DNA of 64,000 bases from Ammonifex thiophilus. GTDB lineage: Bacteria; Bacillota; Desulfotomaculia; Desulfotomaculales; Ammonificaceae. A program made the translations under genes and the position numbers. This document shows positions 9,043 to 20,673 of this stretch, piece by piece (position 1 is the first letter of the stretch; every line of letters begins with the position of its first letter). Where the stretch lies: positions 124,001 through 188,000 of the forward strand of contig NZ_QSLN01000003.1 in the NCBI RefSeq assembly GCF_003368535.1, read 5' to 3'. The notes beneath the pieces were generated by a model that saw nothing but the letters and a program-made list of their open reading frames with translations, had not been told where the DNA came from and did no database searches.

Positions 9043-10508
9043 GCTATCACCTCCAGCGGGGGGCGCCAAGAAGGAAAGCCCACCACCTGCTCCAGAGCGT
9101 AGGCTACCTGGAAGAGCTTGTCCTCCCTCAGAGGTGGGGCAATGAACTGCACCCCTACCGGTAAGTGACCGACTTTCCCCGCCGGCACCGAGATAGCGGG
9201 TAGGCCCGCCAAGTTAACAGCCAAGGTGCATATATCGGAAAAGTACATGGCTAAGGGATCGGCAAGCTTCTCTCCCATCCGGAAAGCCGGCGTAGGAGTA
9301 GTCGGGGTGAGGAGACAGTCGAAGTGGGCGAAAGCTTTGTCGAAGTCGCGCTTGATGAGAGTCCGTACTTTGAGTGCTTTCAAGTAGTAGGCTTCGTAGT
9401 AGCCCGCCGAGAGGGCGTAGGTTCCCAGCATGATGCGCCGCTTAACCTCTGGACCAAAACCCTCCTTGCGGGTGAGCGCCATGGAATCCTTGGCCTCTTC
9501 TGCCGGAACCCGCAGGCCATAGCGCACTCCGTCGTAGCGGGCCAGGTTGGAAGAAGCCTCGGCAGTGGCTACCAGATAGTAAGCAGGCAGGGCGTACCTG
9601 GTGTGGGGAAGGGAAGTGTAGTCCACCTGCGCTCCTAGGTCCGTCAGTTTGGCCGCTACCTCCCCCACCACCGCTCCGATTTCCGGCGCGACACCTTCCC
9701 CCAGGTATTCGGAGGGAATTCCTATCCTCATCCCTTTGAGATCCGAAGCAAGGCTTGACCGGTAATCCGGTATTTCGCCCGGGATGGAGGTGGCATCGCG
9801 AGGATCGTGCCCAGCGATAACTTGAAGGACCAAAGCACAGTCCTCCACGCATCGGGTGATAGGGCCTATCTGGTCGAGCGAAGAAGCAAAGGCCACCAGC
9901 CCGTAGCGGGACACCCGGCCGTAAGTAGGCTTGAGCCCCACTACGCCGCAGAAAGCGGCCGGCTGGCGAATGGAACCTCCCGTGTCCGATCCCAGCGCCA
10001 CCGGAACTTCTCCGGCGGCCACGGCCGCCGCCGACCCCCCACTTGAACCCCCCGGCACGCGGGAAAGATCCCAGGGATTGGTGGTGGGATGGAAGGCCGA
10101 GTTTTCCGTAGAAGAGCCCATGGCGAACTCGTCCAAGTTGGTCTTGCCCACAATGATGGCCCCTGCCTCTCTAAGCCGCCTGACCACCGTAGCGTCGTAA
10201 GGAGGGTAAAAGTTGGCCAAGATCTTGGAGGCGCAGGTGGTGGGGAAACCGGAAAGGCAGAGGTTGTCTTTAAGGGCCACCGGCACTCCCGCCAGGGGCC
10301 CCATCTCTTCCCCACGAGCCAAGGCCTGATCGAGTCGTTCGGCCTGGCTCAAAGCTTCCTCCTCACAAAGAGTCAGGAAAGCCCTGACCTTGGGCTCCAC
10401 CTGCTTTATCCGCTCCAAGAAAACAGTGACTATTTCTTTGGCCGAAATCTCCCTGCGGCAGAAGCGCTCACGCAGAACGTGAGCTGGTAGGAAGCATATG
10501 TCCTCCAC
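9039..10508 (-). CDS. gatA: Asp-tRNA(Asn)/Glu-tRNA(Gln) amidotransferase subunit A
   Basis: Glutaminase subunit of GatCAB, 489 aa, releasing ammonia from glutamine for the amidation. Carries the amidase-signature Ser-cisSer-Lys triad region: Lys in [10 protein letters not shown] (about residue 79), [12 protein letters not shown] (about 154) and the nucleophile region [13 protein letters not shown] (about 178). Upstream gatC ends 25 bases before it; downstream gatB overlaps by 4 bases. The tRNA-Gln gene at 40.4 kb is a likely substrate source. Confidence 0.95.
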   Translation of the reverse strand: MEDICFLPAHVLRERFCRREISAKEIVTVFLERIKQVEPKVRAFLTLCEEEALSQAERLDQALARGEEMGPLAGVPVALKDNLCLSGFPTTCASKILANFYPPYDATVVRRLREAGAIIVGKTNLDEFAMGSSTENSAFHPTTNPWDLSRVPGGSSGGSAAAVAAGEVPVALGSDTGGSIRQPAAFCGVVGLKPTYGRVSRYGLVAFASSLDQIGPITRCVEDCALVLQVIAGHDPRDATSIPGEIPDYRSSLASDLKGMRIGIPSEYLGEGVAPEIGAVVGEVAAKLTDLGAQVDYTSLPHTRYALPAYYLVATAEASSNLARYDGVRYGLRVPAEEAKDSMALTRKEGFGPEVKRRIMLGTYALSAGYYEAYYLKALKVRTLIKRDFDKAFAHFDCLLTPTTPTPAFRMGEKLADPLAMYFSDICTLAVNLAGLPAISVPAGKVGHLPVGVQFIAPPLREDKLFQVAYALEQVVGFPSWRPPLEVIA

Positions 10509-10533
10509 TCCTCAACCCCCTCCGCCAAACATC

Positions 10534-10815
10534 CTAGACTACTCGGGAAACCCGGAAGAAGCGCTCCTCCCGGTCAGGCGCCCGGGAAAGGACTTCCTCC
10601 ACTTCTAAGTGCTCTTCTACCTCGTCTTCCCGCCACACGTTCTTGAGCGGTACCACGTGCACCAGGGGAGGTACGTCATCGGTGGGAAGTTCCTGCAAGA
10701 TGTTCACATATTCGATAATTTCTCTCAATTGCTGGGCAAAAAGCTCTTTTTCTTCCTCGCTAAGCTCCAGGCGGGCTAAGGCGGCTACGTGTTCTACTTC
10801 CGACCGGGAAAGCAC
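10534..10815 (-). CDS. gatC: Asp-tRNA(Asn)/Glu-tRNA(Gln) amidotransferase subunit C
   Basis: 93-residue stabilising subunit that wraps around GatA. Standard family features: VEHVAALARLELSEEE at the N-terminus, the helix ending IIEYVNILQEL, and the C-terminal part with REDEVE. GTG start after GGGGGTGAAAAAGC. First gene of the gatCAB transcription unit, which may extend through the downstream metabolic genes to the terminator at 3372. Confidence 0.93.
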   Translation of the reverse strand: MLSRSEVEHVAALARLELSEEEKELFAQQLREIIEYVNILQELPTDDVPPLVHVVPLKNVWREDEVEEHLEVEEVLSRAPDREERFFRVSRVV

Positions 10816-10842
10816 GCTTTTTCACCCCCAAACTTGAAGGAG

Positions 10843-10872
10843 ATTATATCAGATGGCTTAGCTTCGGAACAA
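10843..10872 (-). promoter_or_regulatory. Candidate sigma-A promoter for gatCAB
   Basis: On the minus strand TTGTTC (10872-10867) and TATAAT (10848-10843) with an 18-base spacer, between the ligA stop and gatC. It would separate gatCAB from the upstream ligA unit. Confidence 0.65.
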
Positions 10873-10873
10873 G

Positions 10874-13817
<2,944 letters not shown>

Positions 13818-13821
<4 letters not shown>

Positions 13822-15941
13822 TCCTCTGCCAACCTCTCTAGAGGAGCATAGGCTAAGAGTAAGGTTTTGGTTCCCACCGAGGAAAAGTTTACCGTGACCT
13901 GCCTTTCCTCTCCTCTGCCCTTCACCTCCACCACCGTGCCCTCACCCCACTTGCGGTGGCGCACCCGATCCCCCGGCTCCAAATCCTCCCCTACCTGCCC
14001 GGAACAGGCGGGCACTGGCGGTGGCGAATAAAGCTCGTAAAGCCCGGCGGGTATTTCTCGGAGGAACCGGGAGGGAGGGTTGGCCCTCACCTCCCCATAA
14101 AGTCGCCTTTCTTGGCTGCGGACAAGATACAGGCGCTCCTGGGCGCGGGTTATTCCCACGTAACAAAGCCTTCTCTCCTCTTCTAACGCTGCTCTGTCCC
14201 CTAGGCAGCGAGCGTGAGGAAAGAGCCCTTCCTCCATACCTACCAGAAAGACCACCGGAAACTCCAGCCCCTTGGCGCTGTGCAGCGTCATGAGGACCAC
14301 GGCGTCAGTCTCCGGGTCATGCCTGTCCACCTCGGAAAAGAGGGCTATCGAGGCCAGGAAGTCCGGAAGATTCCCCCCGACCTCCATATCGAACTCCCAG
14401 GCTACCGAGAGAAGTTCCTGCAGGTTCTCCAGTCGGGCCAGGGCTTCCGGCGTTCCTTCCTTAAGAAGATGGGTCCGGTAACCGGTACGGGACAAAATCT
14501 CTTCTACCAAGGGCTTGACCGGACCCATCGCCCGGCCCCGCAGCTCAGAAAGCAGCTCCCCCAGTTCCCGCATGGCCACCTTTACCCTGCGCGGCAGACC
14601 GGGAATATCCTCCGCTCGAAGCAGGGCCAGCGCCGGCGGCAACTCCTGCGAGGAGGCAAAGTTCAACAACCGGTTGTAGTACCCTTCGCCTACCCCTCGC
14701 GGGGGCACGTTGATCACCCGCTTGAGGCTTAAAGCGTCAGCGGGATTGACCACCAGCCGCAGGTAGGCCAGGACGTCCTTTATCTCCTTACGGGCGTAGA
14801 ATTGCGTCCCGCCCACAATGAAGTAGGGTATGCCCGCTACCAGGAAAACCTCCTCTAAAATGCGCGACTGGGCATTGGTGCGGTAAAGGACGGCAAAGTC
14901 CCGCCAAGAATAACCGTGGCTTGCCCGCAGCTGCTTTATGGTCTCGGCCACGAAATTAGCTTCTCCAACTTCGTCTGCCGCCACGTAAAGCACCGGGAGC
15001 GCGCCCCCCGGCTTCACCGGGCGCAGGATCTTCTCCTTACGAAGCTGGTTGTACTTGATAATCTCATCGGCCAAGGCCAGGATGGGAGCAGTGGAACGGT
15101 AATTTTTCTCCAGCTTGATCACCCTCGCCTCGGGATAGTCGCGCTCGAAGGAAAGAATATTGCGGATGTCCGCGCCCCGCCAGCCATAAATAGCTTGGTC
15201 GGGGTCGCCCACCACGGTGATGTTGCGGTGTCCCTGAGCCAAGAGGTTTAGCCAGACGTACTGGGCGTGGTTGGTGTCCTGGTACTCGTCCACCAGGATG
15301 TAGCGGAAGCGCCGCTGCCAGCGGGCCAGTACTTCCGGGTGCTCGCGGAAAAGGCGCACCGCTTCGACCAGCAGATCGTCAAAATCAAGAGCATTGTACT
15401 GCCGCAACTTCTGCTGGTAGAGGGCGAAGATCTTGGCCACTTTCTCCTCGTAGATACTCCGGGCCCTTTCCGCCATCATCTCCGGCGTGACCAGCCAGTT
15501 TTTGGCCCAGGATATGGCCCCGATAATTCCGGCAGGAGGAAAACGTTGCTCATCCAAGTCGAGCTCGCGCAAACACTCCTTCATCAAAGCCCGGCGGTCA
15601 TCCTCATCGTAGATGGCAAAATCGCGGTCGCGCCCTAGATGGTGGATCTCCTGGCGCAAAAGCCGGGCGCAGGCAGCATGGAAGGTCATCACCCACAGAT
15701 CTTCCGCCTCCCGGGGCAAAAGACTGGTGACGCGCGCCCGCATCTCTTCCGCCGCTTTATTGGTGAAAGTAAGGGCCAAGATGGCCTCCGGCGGCACACC
15801 CCGGTAGGTAATGAGATAGGCAATGCGGTAGGTAAGGACTCTGGTCTTACCGCTGCCGGCTCCGGCCAGGACCAGAAGAGGCCCTTCCCCGTGTTCTACC
15901 GCTGCTCGCTGCTCCGGATTGAGTTGTTCGAGCCAGTCCAT
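13818..15941 (-). CDS. pcrA: ATP-dependent DNA helicase PcrA/UvrD
   Basis: Superfamily 1A 3'-5' helicase for repair and rolling-circle replication, 707 aa. Motifs in order: Q-motif LNPEQRAAVEHGEGP, Walker A AGAGSGKTR (about 27-35), TFTNKAAEEMR, DEYQDTN (motif II), GDPDQAIYGWRGA (III), LEKNYRST (IV), VVFLVGMEEGLFPH (V), RRLCYVGITRA (VI). The tail (about 655-705) is the Tudor-like domain that in PcrA contacts RNA polymerase. First gene of the pcrA-amj-ligA unit. Confidence 0.95.
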
Positions 15942-16013
15942 GGCGCTATTGCTCCCTGCGCTTCAAGTCTCCCTTTCCAATTTTACATGAAAGAATTTTC
16001 TTCACGCAGCGGG

Positions 16014-16042
16014 TTGCCTCGAAAATCTGTTCGGGTTATAAT
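16014..16042 (+). promoter_or_regulatory. Candidate sigma-A promoter for the DUF5320 gene
   Basis: TTGCCT at 16014-16019 and a perfect TATAAT at 16037-16042 with a 17-base spacer, in the divergent region between pcrA and the DUF5320 gene. Confidence 0.75.
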
Positions 16043-16088
16043 AGTAACGAACATATGCTCTATTCCTTGCCCGGAGGGAGGGGAAAAT

Positions 16089-16379
16089 ATGCCGTGGGGT
16101 TTCGGCTTTGGACGCCGCTGGGGTGGCGGCTGGGGGGCTGGCTGGGGCCGCGGCTGGGGCTGGTGGGGAGGCTGGCGCTGCCGCTTCTTCCCCTGGCTTC
16201 CGCGCCGCTGGTGGGCTATGCCCGGCTGGGGAGCAGGGCAGGTCCCTCCCACCCCTTGGGCCGGTACGCCGGCGGAGGCAGAATTCTTAAGGCAGGAAGC
16301 TAACTTCCTGCGCCAGCAGCTACAGGCCATCGAGCAGCGCCTGCAGGAACTGGAGAGGCGGCAACAGCAGCAAGGATAA
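16089..16379 (+). CDS. DUF5320-like protein: Gly/Trp/Arg-rich head, coiled-coil tail
   Basis: 96-residue protein of unknown function. Residues 1-50 are extraordinarily rich in Gly, Trp and Arg (repeats of the type GWGxGWG, then PRRWWAMPGWG). Residues about 58-96 form a heptad-like helix with LRQEANFLRQQLQAIEQRL and a poly-Gln end, suggesting coiled-coil oligomerisation. I recall this layout as the DUF5320 family, often near NifX/NafY-like and MinD-ferredoxin genes in anaerobes, which lie convergently here. ATG at 16089 follows GGAGGGGAAAAT. Own promoter and terminator. Confidence 0.8.
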   Translation: MPWGFGFGRRWGGGWGAGWGRGWGWWGGWRCRFFPWLPRRWWAMPGWGAGQVPPTPWAGTPAEAEFLRQEANFLRQQLQAIEQRLQELERRQQQQG

Positions 16380-16382
16380 CTT

Positions 16383-16414
16383 AAAAAAGGGGGCTGTCGA
16401 GTGCAGCCCCCTTT
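16383..16414. terminator. Bidirectional terminator
   Basis: Stem 16388-16396 with 16404-16412 (GGGGGCTG type), seven-base loop; A-run before and short T-run after. Lies between the convergent DUF5320 gene and the MinD-ferredoxin operon. Confidence 0.8.
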
Positions 16415-16419
16415 CAACT

Positions 16420-17262
16420 TTAGAGCAGGCTTAAAGCACGCCTCCAAACCTCTCGCATAGCCTCGGCCACCGGTCCTTCAGTCACCGGCCGGCGGTGAGT
16501 CAAAGCCTTCACCACTTCGCGGGCGAAGGGAATCCGGCCCAGAAACTCTACCCCTTCCTCGCGGCAGAACTTTTCGATCTTATCAGCCATTTCTTCGTCT
16601 AAAGAGGCCTTGTTGAGGCAGACGGCCAGCGGAATCCCAAAGTGGCGGGTAAGGGACAGCAGCCTCTCCAGATCGTGCTTCCCGGCCGCCGTAGGCTCGG
16701 TCACCGCTAGCACCAAGCTGGCTCCGGAAACCGAGGCTATCACCGGGCAGCCTATGCCCGGCGGGCCGTCCACCACCAAGAGCCTGTCCCCCTGCCGGGC
16801 TATCTCCCGCGCCACCTCTTTCACCCGGGCCACCAGTTTGCCGGAAGCCTCCTGGGCAATGCCGAGCTCTGCCCAGACGAAGGGTCCGTAAGGGGTGCTC
16901 CCCCGGTAGAGGTGGCCACTTAAAACCGGCTCCATGGTTATGGCCCTTTCCGGGCAGCCATGAAAGCAAACGCCACAGCCTTCACAGTTGAGTTCGTCCA
17001 CTTCCCCGTAATAAATGGCGTCGAAACGGCAAAGCTGGGTGCAAACCCCGCAGCGGGTGCACTTATTCTGATCCACTACTGGCTGCTGAGAACCGTAGAA
17101 AGGCTCCTCGTACTCTTTTACCGGGTTGAGGATGAGGTGAAGGTTGGAAGCGTCGACGTCGGCATCGGCCAAGACCGCTCTCCGGCCCAAAGTGGCAAAT
17201 ACCCCTGTCAAAGTAGTCTTGCCCGTTCCTCCTTTGCCACTCAGCACCACGATCTCCTTCAA
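16420..17262 (-). CDS. MinD-family ATPase with inserted two-cluster ferredoxin domain (copy 1)
   Basis: 280-residue P-loop protein of the Mrp/NBP35-like MinD superfamily. Deviant Walker A SGKGGTGKTT at residues 8-17. Residues about 60-115 are a 2x[4Fe-4S] ferredoxin insert with CTRCGVCTQLC and CEGCGVCFHGC. Then VVDGPPGIGCPV (Walker B region) and an ATPase C-terminal half. Such pairs are thought to act in iron-sulfur or metallocofactor handling; no specific role is proven. Starts by a 4-base overlap with its paralogue upstream. Confidence 0.87.
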   Translation of the reverse strand: MKEIVVLSGKGGTGKTTLTGVFATLGRRAVLADADVDASNLHLILNPVKEYEEPFYGSQQPVVDQNKCTRCGVCTQLCRFDAIYYGEVDELNCEGCGVCFHGCPERAITMEPVLSGHLYRGSTPYGPFVWAELGIAQEASGKLVARVKEVAREIARQGDRLLVVDGPPGIGCPVIASVSGASLVLAVTEPTAAGKHDLERLLSLTRHFGIPLAVCLNKASLDEEMADKIEKFCREEGVEFLGRIPFAREVVKALTHRRPVTEGPVAEAMREVWRRALSLL

Positions 17263-18095
17263 GCCCTCACTCCTTCCCTCTTAAGCCTCTGCCAGAGGTC
17301 AGAGAAGGCTTGGCGCCACCGGGGCAAGCGGGTAACGAAGGGTACGCCGACGGCAAAAGAGCGAGCTATTACCGGATCAAAGGGAATCTTTAGCAAAATA
17401 GGAATACCCTCTTGGTGGCAGTACTCTTCTACTTCTTCGTCCCCCAGGTCGGCCCGGTTGATGATTACCCCGGCGGGAACCTTCAATACTTTGAGCATTT
17501 CTACTAAGAGGCGGAGGTCGTGCTGCCCGAAAGGAGTGGGCTCGGTGACCACCAAGCAGAAGTCAGCTCCTTTTACTGCCTGGATAACGGGACAGGAGGT
17601 TCCCGGCGGGCAATCGATAATGGTGTTCGGTCCTTGCTTCTCGCGCAGCTTCTTTATCACGGGAACGGCTAAAGCCTCTCCTACCGACATTTTCCCCTGG
17701 ATAAAGCGGACCTTGCCGGCCCGCCCCTCCTGTAGTACCCCTATCACGCGCTCTCCCTCGGTTAAGGCTTTTTCCGGGCAGAAGTAAATGCAGCCGCCGC
17801 AGGCGTGGCACATCTTGTCGAATATCAAAACCTCGCGCCCAATAAGGGCTAGGGCGTGGTAGGCACACACTTCCACGCACTTACCGCAGCCAGTACACCG
17901 CTCGCGGTGAAAAACCGGTACCAGCAAGGGTACCGGTGTCTCCTTCTCGATCTCCGGTCGAAGCAAGAGGTGGGCGTTAGGCTCCTCCACATCGCTGTCA
18001 AGCAAAGTGACTTCTTCTTCTGCTGCCAGGGCCAGGTTGACAGCTACCGTGGTCTTCCCTACCCCACCCTTCCCGCTGGCTACGGCCACAATCAC
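17259..18095 (-). CDS. MinD-family ATPase with inserted two-cluster ferredoxin domain (copy 2)
   Basis: 278-residue paralogue of the next gene, with Walker A SGKGGVGKTT (8-17), ferredoxin insert CTGCGKCVEVC and CHACGGCIYFC, and IIDCPPGTSCPV. The two differ enough to form a heterodimer rather than being a recent duplication (inference). GTG start overlaps the stop of the NifX-like gene (GTGA), so the four minus-strand genes from 18953 to 16420 are one coupled operon. Confidence 0.87.
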   Translation of the reverse strand: MIVAVASGKGGVGKTTVAVNLALAAEEEVTLLDSDVEEPNAHLLLRPEIEKETPVPLLVPVFHRERCTGCGKCVEVCAYHALALIGREVLIFDKMCHACGGCIYFCPEKALTEGERVIGVLQEGRAGKVRFIQGKMSVGEALAVPVIKKLREKQGPNTIIDCPPGTSCPVIQAVKGADFCLVVTEPTPFGQHDLRLLVEMLKVLKVPAGVIINRADLGDEEVEEYCHQEGIPILLKIPFDPVIARSFAVGVPFVTRLPRWRQAFSDLWQRLKREGVRA

Positions 18096-18475
18096 GAGGA
18101 GTGACCCCCACAGCGCCCGCCGCAGCCGCCGTGAGTACCTTTCTGCCCGTGGTCACAAAGGGAAGGACCGGGAACAAGCCGGTTGTCACAAAACGCCTGG
18201 ATGACCTCCTCTACCGCGCCCTGAACTCCCAAAATGGTAGTAATGCCGTGGGCCTGGAATAGTTCTTGCGCCCGGGGCCCCATGCCTCCGGCTATCACGT
18301 GGGTTATCCCCATCTGGGAAAAGTAGGCGGGTAAGAACCCCGGTTTGTGTCCTGGATTGGGGACGAACTCCGTACGCTTCACCTTACCATCTTCGATTTC
18401 AGCTATCAGAAAAGAAGGCGCGTGACCGAAGTGCGCCGCTACCCGGTCGCCTTCCACTGCCAAGAGCACCTTCAT
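18092..18475 (-). CDS. NifX/NafY-like dinitrogenase iron-molybdenum cofactor family protein, His/Cys tail
   Basis: 127 aa. Starts MKVLLAVEGDRVAAHFGH, the standard Nif FeMo-cofactor-binding fold (PF02579 type), ending near residue 105. The tail is rich in Cys, His and Gly (LCDHG, GGCGGRCGGH), a plausible metal site. The ATG at 18475 is chosen over a longer frame to 18625 because the preceding gene stops at 18480 and GGGGGGTGG supplies an SD. Probably handles a metal cluster with the downstream ATPases; not evidence for nitrogenase by itself. Confidence 0.83.
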   Translation of the reverse strand: MKVLLAVEGDRVAAHFGHAPSFLIAEIEDGKVKRTEFVPNPGHKPGFLPAYFSQMGITHVIAGGMGPRAQELFQAHGITTILGVQGAVEEVIQAFCDNRLVPGPSLCDHGQKGTHGGCGGRCGGHSS

Positions 18476-18479
18476 AAAC

Positions 18480-18953
18480 TTACCACCCCCCACGACCTTG
18501 TCCACCGCCACGGCCTCCACCCCAGCCACCGCCGCCACGGCCTCCGCCGCCACCACGTCCCCATCCCCAGCCGCCAGGACCTCCGCCCCAGCCACCGCCG
18601 GCGTGAGGGGGCGCGGTAGCGCCACTGGCCAGAGGGAGCTTCCCCTGGCGAAAAGCCTCTATCGCTTCTTGCACCGTGCCTCCCGCTCCCACGTAGCATT
18701 TGATGCCCGCCGCCGCGAGTACCTGAAAGGCGTTGGGACCCAAATTGCCGGTGATCACCGCACTGACTCCTTGGGCGACTATGGTCTGGGCCGCCTGAAT
18801 GCCGGCCCCGCCTCCCGCGGCTTGCGCTGGGTTAGGCACGGCGTAGTAGGTACCGCTGTCGGTGTCGTAAATGACGAAATAGGGGCAGCGCCCAAAGCGG
18901 GGGTCTACCGGGGCTTCTGGCCCCTGCCCGGTTGCCGATACGGCTACCTTCAT
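18480..18953 (-). CDS. NifX/NafY-like protein with long Gly/Trp/Arg-rich tail
   Basis: 157 aa. Residues 1-110 are a NifX/NifB-type cofactor-binding domain (MKVAVSATGQG, DPRFGRCPYFVI, GAGGTVQEAIEAF). Residues about 113-157 are almost only Gly, Trp and Arg. This echoes the N-terminal part of the DUF5320 protein at 16089. First gene of the four-gene operon, ATG after GGGAGGAGG, with a near-consensus promoter upstream. Function unknown. Confidence 0.85.
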   Translation of the reverse strand: MKVAVSATGQGPEAPVDPRFGRCPYFVIYDTDSGTYYAVPNPAQAAGGGAGIQAAQTIVAQGVSAVITGNLGPNAFQVLAAAGIKCYVGAGGTVQEAIEAFRQGKLPLASGATAPPHAGGGWGGGPGGWGWGRGGGGGRGGGGWGGGRGGGQGRGGW

Positions 18954-18986
18954 TTTGTTCCTCCTCCCAAACTTGGGTTTAGCTTA

Positions 18987-19015
18987 AGCATACCTCCATT
19001 ATGGGCATATGTCAA
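18987..19015 (-). promoter_or_regulatory. Strong sigma-A promoter for the NifX/MinD-ferredoxin operon
   Basis: Perfect TTGACA (19015-19010) and TATGCT (18992-18987), 17-base spacer, on the minus strand. A short inverted repeat (CCCAA-2-TTGGG) lies in the leader at 18967-18978 just before the SD. Confidence 0.8.
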
Positions 19016-19312
19016 CTACTTCTTTCCCCGGTGGCGCTGCATGATCCCGGCCGCGAGCCCGGTCAGGAAAGCATCGATAGCCGTCATCAGGTAGACGTTT
19101 ACGGGGCGGTGCGGAGGAGCATAGAGTAGGAGATCTACGCCAAAGGACACCCCTGCATAGTCCAGGTAGTCGCGTAGCTCAGCAGATGTTGGAAGCCTCT
19201 CTTCCCGCCCCAGCCTCGTACCGAACAGAAAAGCGAAGATTCCGATGGCGTCGAGTAATCCTTCATGTATTCCCCTGGGTAAAGTCTTCCCCTCCTGATG
19301 CCGGTTAAACAA
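19016..19312 (-). CDS. Hypothetical protein
   Basis: 98 residues, not recognised. Charged N-terminus, a hydrophobic stretch near residues 20-32 (LLDAIGIFAFLFG), a middle acidic part and a second hydrophobic segment near 72-90 (YLMTAIDAFLTGLAAGIM), so it may be membrane-associated. TTG start after AAGGGGGG with 9 bases spacing. It ends one base from the -35 of the NifX operon promoter. Confidence 0.5.
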   Translation of the reverse strand: MFNRHQEGKTLPRGIHEGLLDAIGIFAFLFGTRLGREERLPTSAELRDYLDYAGVSFGVDLLLYAPPHRPVNVYLMTAIDAFLTGLAAGIMQRHRGKK

Positions 19313-19357
19313 TCGGCCTACCCCCCTTGGCCGGAAAATATTTCCTCAAAGCCATTA

Positions 19358-20548
19358 CTATGCCGGATGCACTCCTGGCGCAACTTCCTTCAGGAGGTTA
19401 ATCATCCTGTCGGCGCGGCGGCGCCAGGAAAAACTCTCCGCTGCCCGGCGTGCCCTATCAGCCTTCTCCGGTGTCCACTCGCGTAAAGCCTTGTCTACCA
19501 GTTTTATAAACTCTTCCCGCCCCCGAGCCACATAGACTAACCCGGCGAAGCGCCTGACGGCCGGCAGATCGGTGGCCACCACCGGCTTTCCGGTAGCCAG
19601 ATACTCATAGAGCTTCAGGGGATCACAGGCTAGAGAGTGGGGGAGGTAGTTGCGGGGAAGCAGCAGGAGATCGAGTTGGTGCAGAAGATGAGGAACTTTT
19701 TCGTAAGGCTGAGGGCCGAGGAAAACGACCCGGGGGTGCCGCTTCAAAGCCTCCCATAAATCGGCAGGCACGGTATCTTCTACCACCGGCCCCGCCAGCA
19801 ACACCTGCCCGTGGCTAAGACTGTTGGCCAAGTCCAAAAGAAGCCGGTAATCTATCCAGTCGGTCAAAGTGCCAACGAAGCCCAGAATGGGTCTCTCCAG
19901 CGAGGCGAGCTCTGGCCAAGGCTCCTCGTAAGCGGGGCAGGGAGCGAACCTTTCCACCTCTACCCCGTTGGGCAGGTAGTGCGCCTTTATCCCGAACTCT
20001 ACCCGCAGGTGCTCCACCAGCGGCTCGGAAACCGCCGTCACCAGGGTAGCCCGACCCACCAGGTAAATGAAGGTTTCTTTCAAGCGGTGCTTCTCCTTAA
20101 CGCGAGGGAAGTTCAGATTGTCGTCCAAAACATCTAAGATGAAGTAGGAAGGTTTGAGGCGCCTGACCAGTTCCGCTCCCAAGAGGAGTGCTCCCGAGGG
20201 AATGTAAAAAAGGGTTTGCTTCCTCCACTGTGGCCCCAGCAAGCGCTTGAGGGGAAAGGCCAGGGTGAGGAGGGAGTACTGGAGCTTTGCGCGGCCCGCG
20301 GGGCCGGAAAGAGGAAGTACCCCCAGCGGAGGGATGCCGATCCAGACCTCTCCCTCCCGGTAAAAGCGCCAAGAGAGGTGAAGCCCCTGCCTCATGGCCA
20401 GCGCCTGTCGGCCGGAAAGGGGAGGGTTGAGGAAAAGCTTGCGGGCAAAACCGGCGAGATTTAAGGTCATGAAGCGGGCGGTGTCCATGACGGTCTTCTC
20501 TTCCCAAGTATAAGGCGGCAAAGCCAGGGAAACGAGAAACTTAAAAAT
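19358..20548 (-). CDS. Glycosyltransferase, GT4/GT1-like (TuaH-like), apparent AUU start
   Basis: GT-B fold glycosyltransferase, probably adding a sugar to a cell-surface polymer. Features: TAVSEPLVEHL, YLPNGVEVERF, LGFVGTLTDWIDY and the C-terminal nucleotide-sugar site DPLKLYEYLATGKPVVATDL. The first canonical start in frame is TTG at 20521, but there is no SD there and the codons just upstream encode a normal first beta strand (FKFLVSLALPPY). The frame opens after a TGA, and the only start-like codon correctly spaced from GGGGGAGGTG is ATT at 20548. That gives about 396 aa. Confidence 0.75.
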   Translation of the reverse strand: MFKFLVSLALPPYTWEEKTVMDTARFMTLNLAGFARKLFLNPPLSGRQALAMRQGLHLSWRFYREGEVWIGIPPLGVLPLSGPAGRAKLQYSLLTLAFPLKRLLGPQWRKQTLFYIPSGALLLGAELVRRLKPSYFILDVLDDNLNFPRVKEKHRLKETFIYLVGRATLVTAVSEPLVEHLRVEFGIKAHYLPNGVEVERFAPCPAYEEPWPELASLERPILGFVGTLTDWIDYRLLLDLANSLSHGQVLLAGPVVEDTVPADLWEALKRHPRVVFLGPQPYEKVPHLLHQLDLLLLPRNYLPHSLACDPLKLYEYLATGKPVVATDLPAVRRFAGLVYVARGREEFIKLVDKALREWTPEKADRARRAAESFSWRRRADRMINLLKEVAPGVHPA

Positions 20549-20620
20549 GGAGCCTCACCTCCCCCTAAGTGGCAGAGAGCCATTGCTGTTGCCTCACCAT
20601 TCTACCATCGCTACAGACAA

Positions 20621-20649
20621 ATAAAAACCCCGGGCAATGATGCCCGGGG
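20621..20649 (-). terminator. Rho-independent terminator of the PepSY gene
   Basis: Perfect stem CCCCGGGCA (20628-20636) with TGCCCGGGG (20641-20649), four-base loop. On the minus strand it is followed by a T-rich tract (20627-20621). Confidence 0.88.
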
Positions 20650-20673
20650 TGTAAAGAGCAGGGGCGCGAAAGC

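Noticed and set aside
15639-16088. Long open frame running into the DUF5320 gene from inside pcrA
   Set aside because: The upstream part is antisense to pcrA. Promoter and SD place the real start at 16089.
16420-18953. Evidence for nitrogenase
   Set aside because: NifX/NafY-like and MinD-ferredoxin proteins are widespread in anaerobes without nitrogenase, and no nifHDK is in the window.
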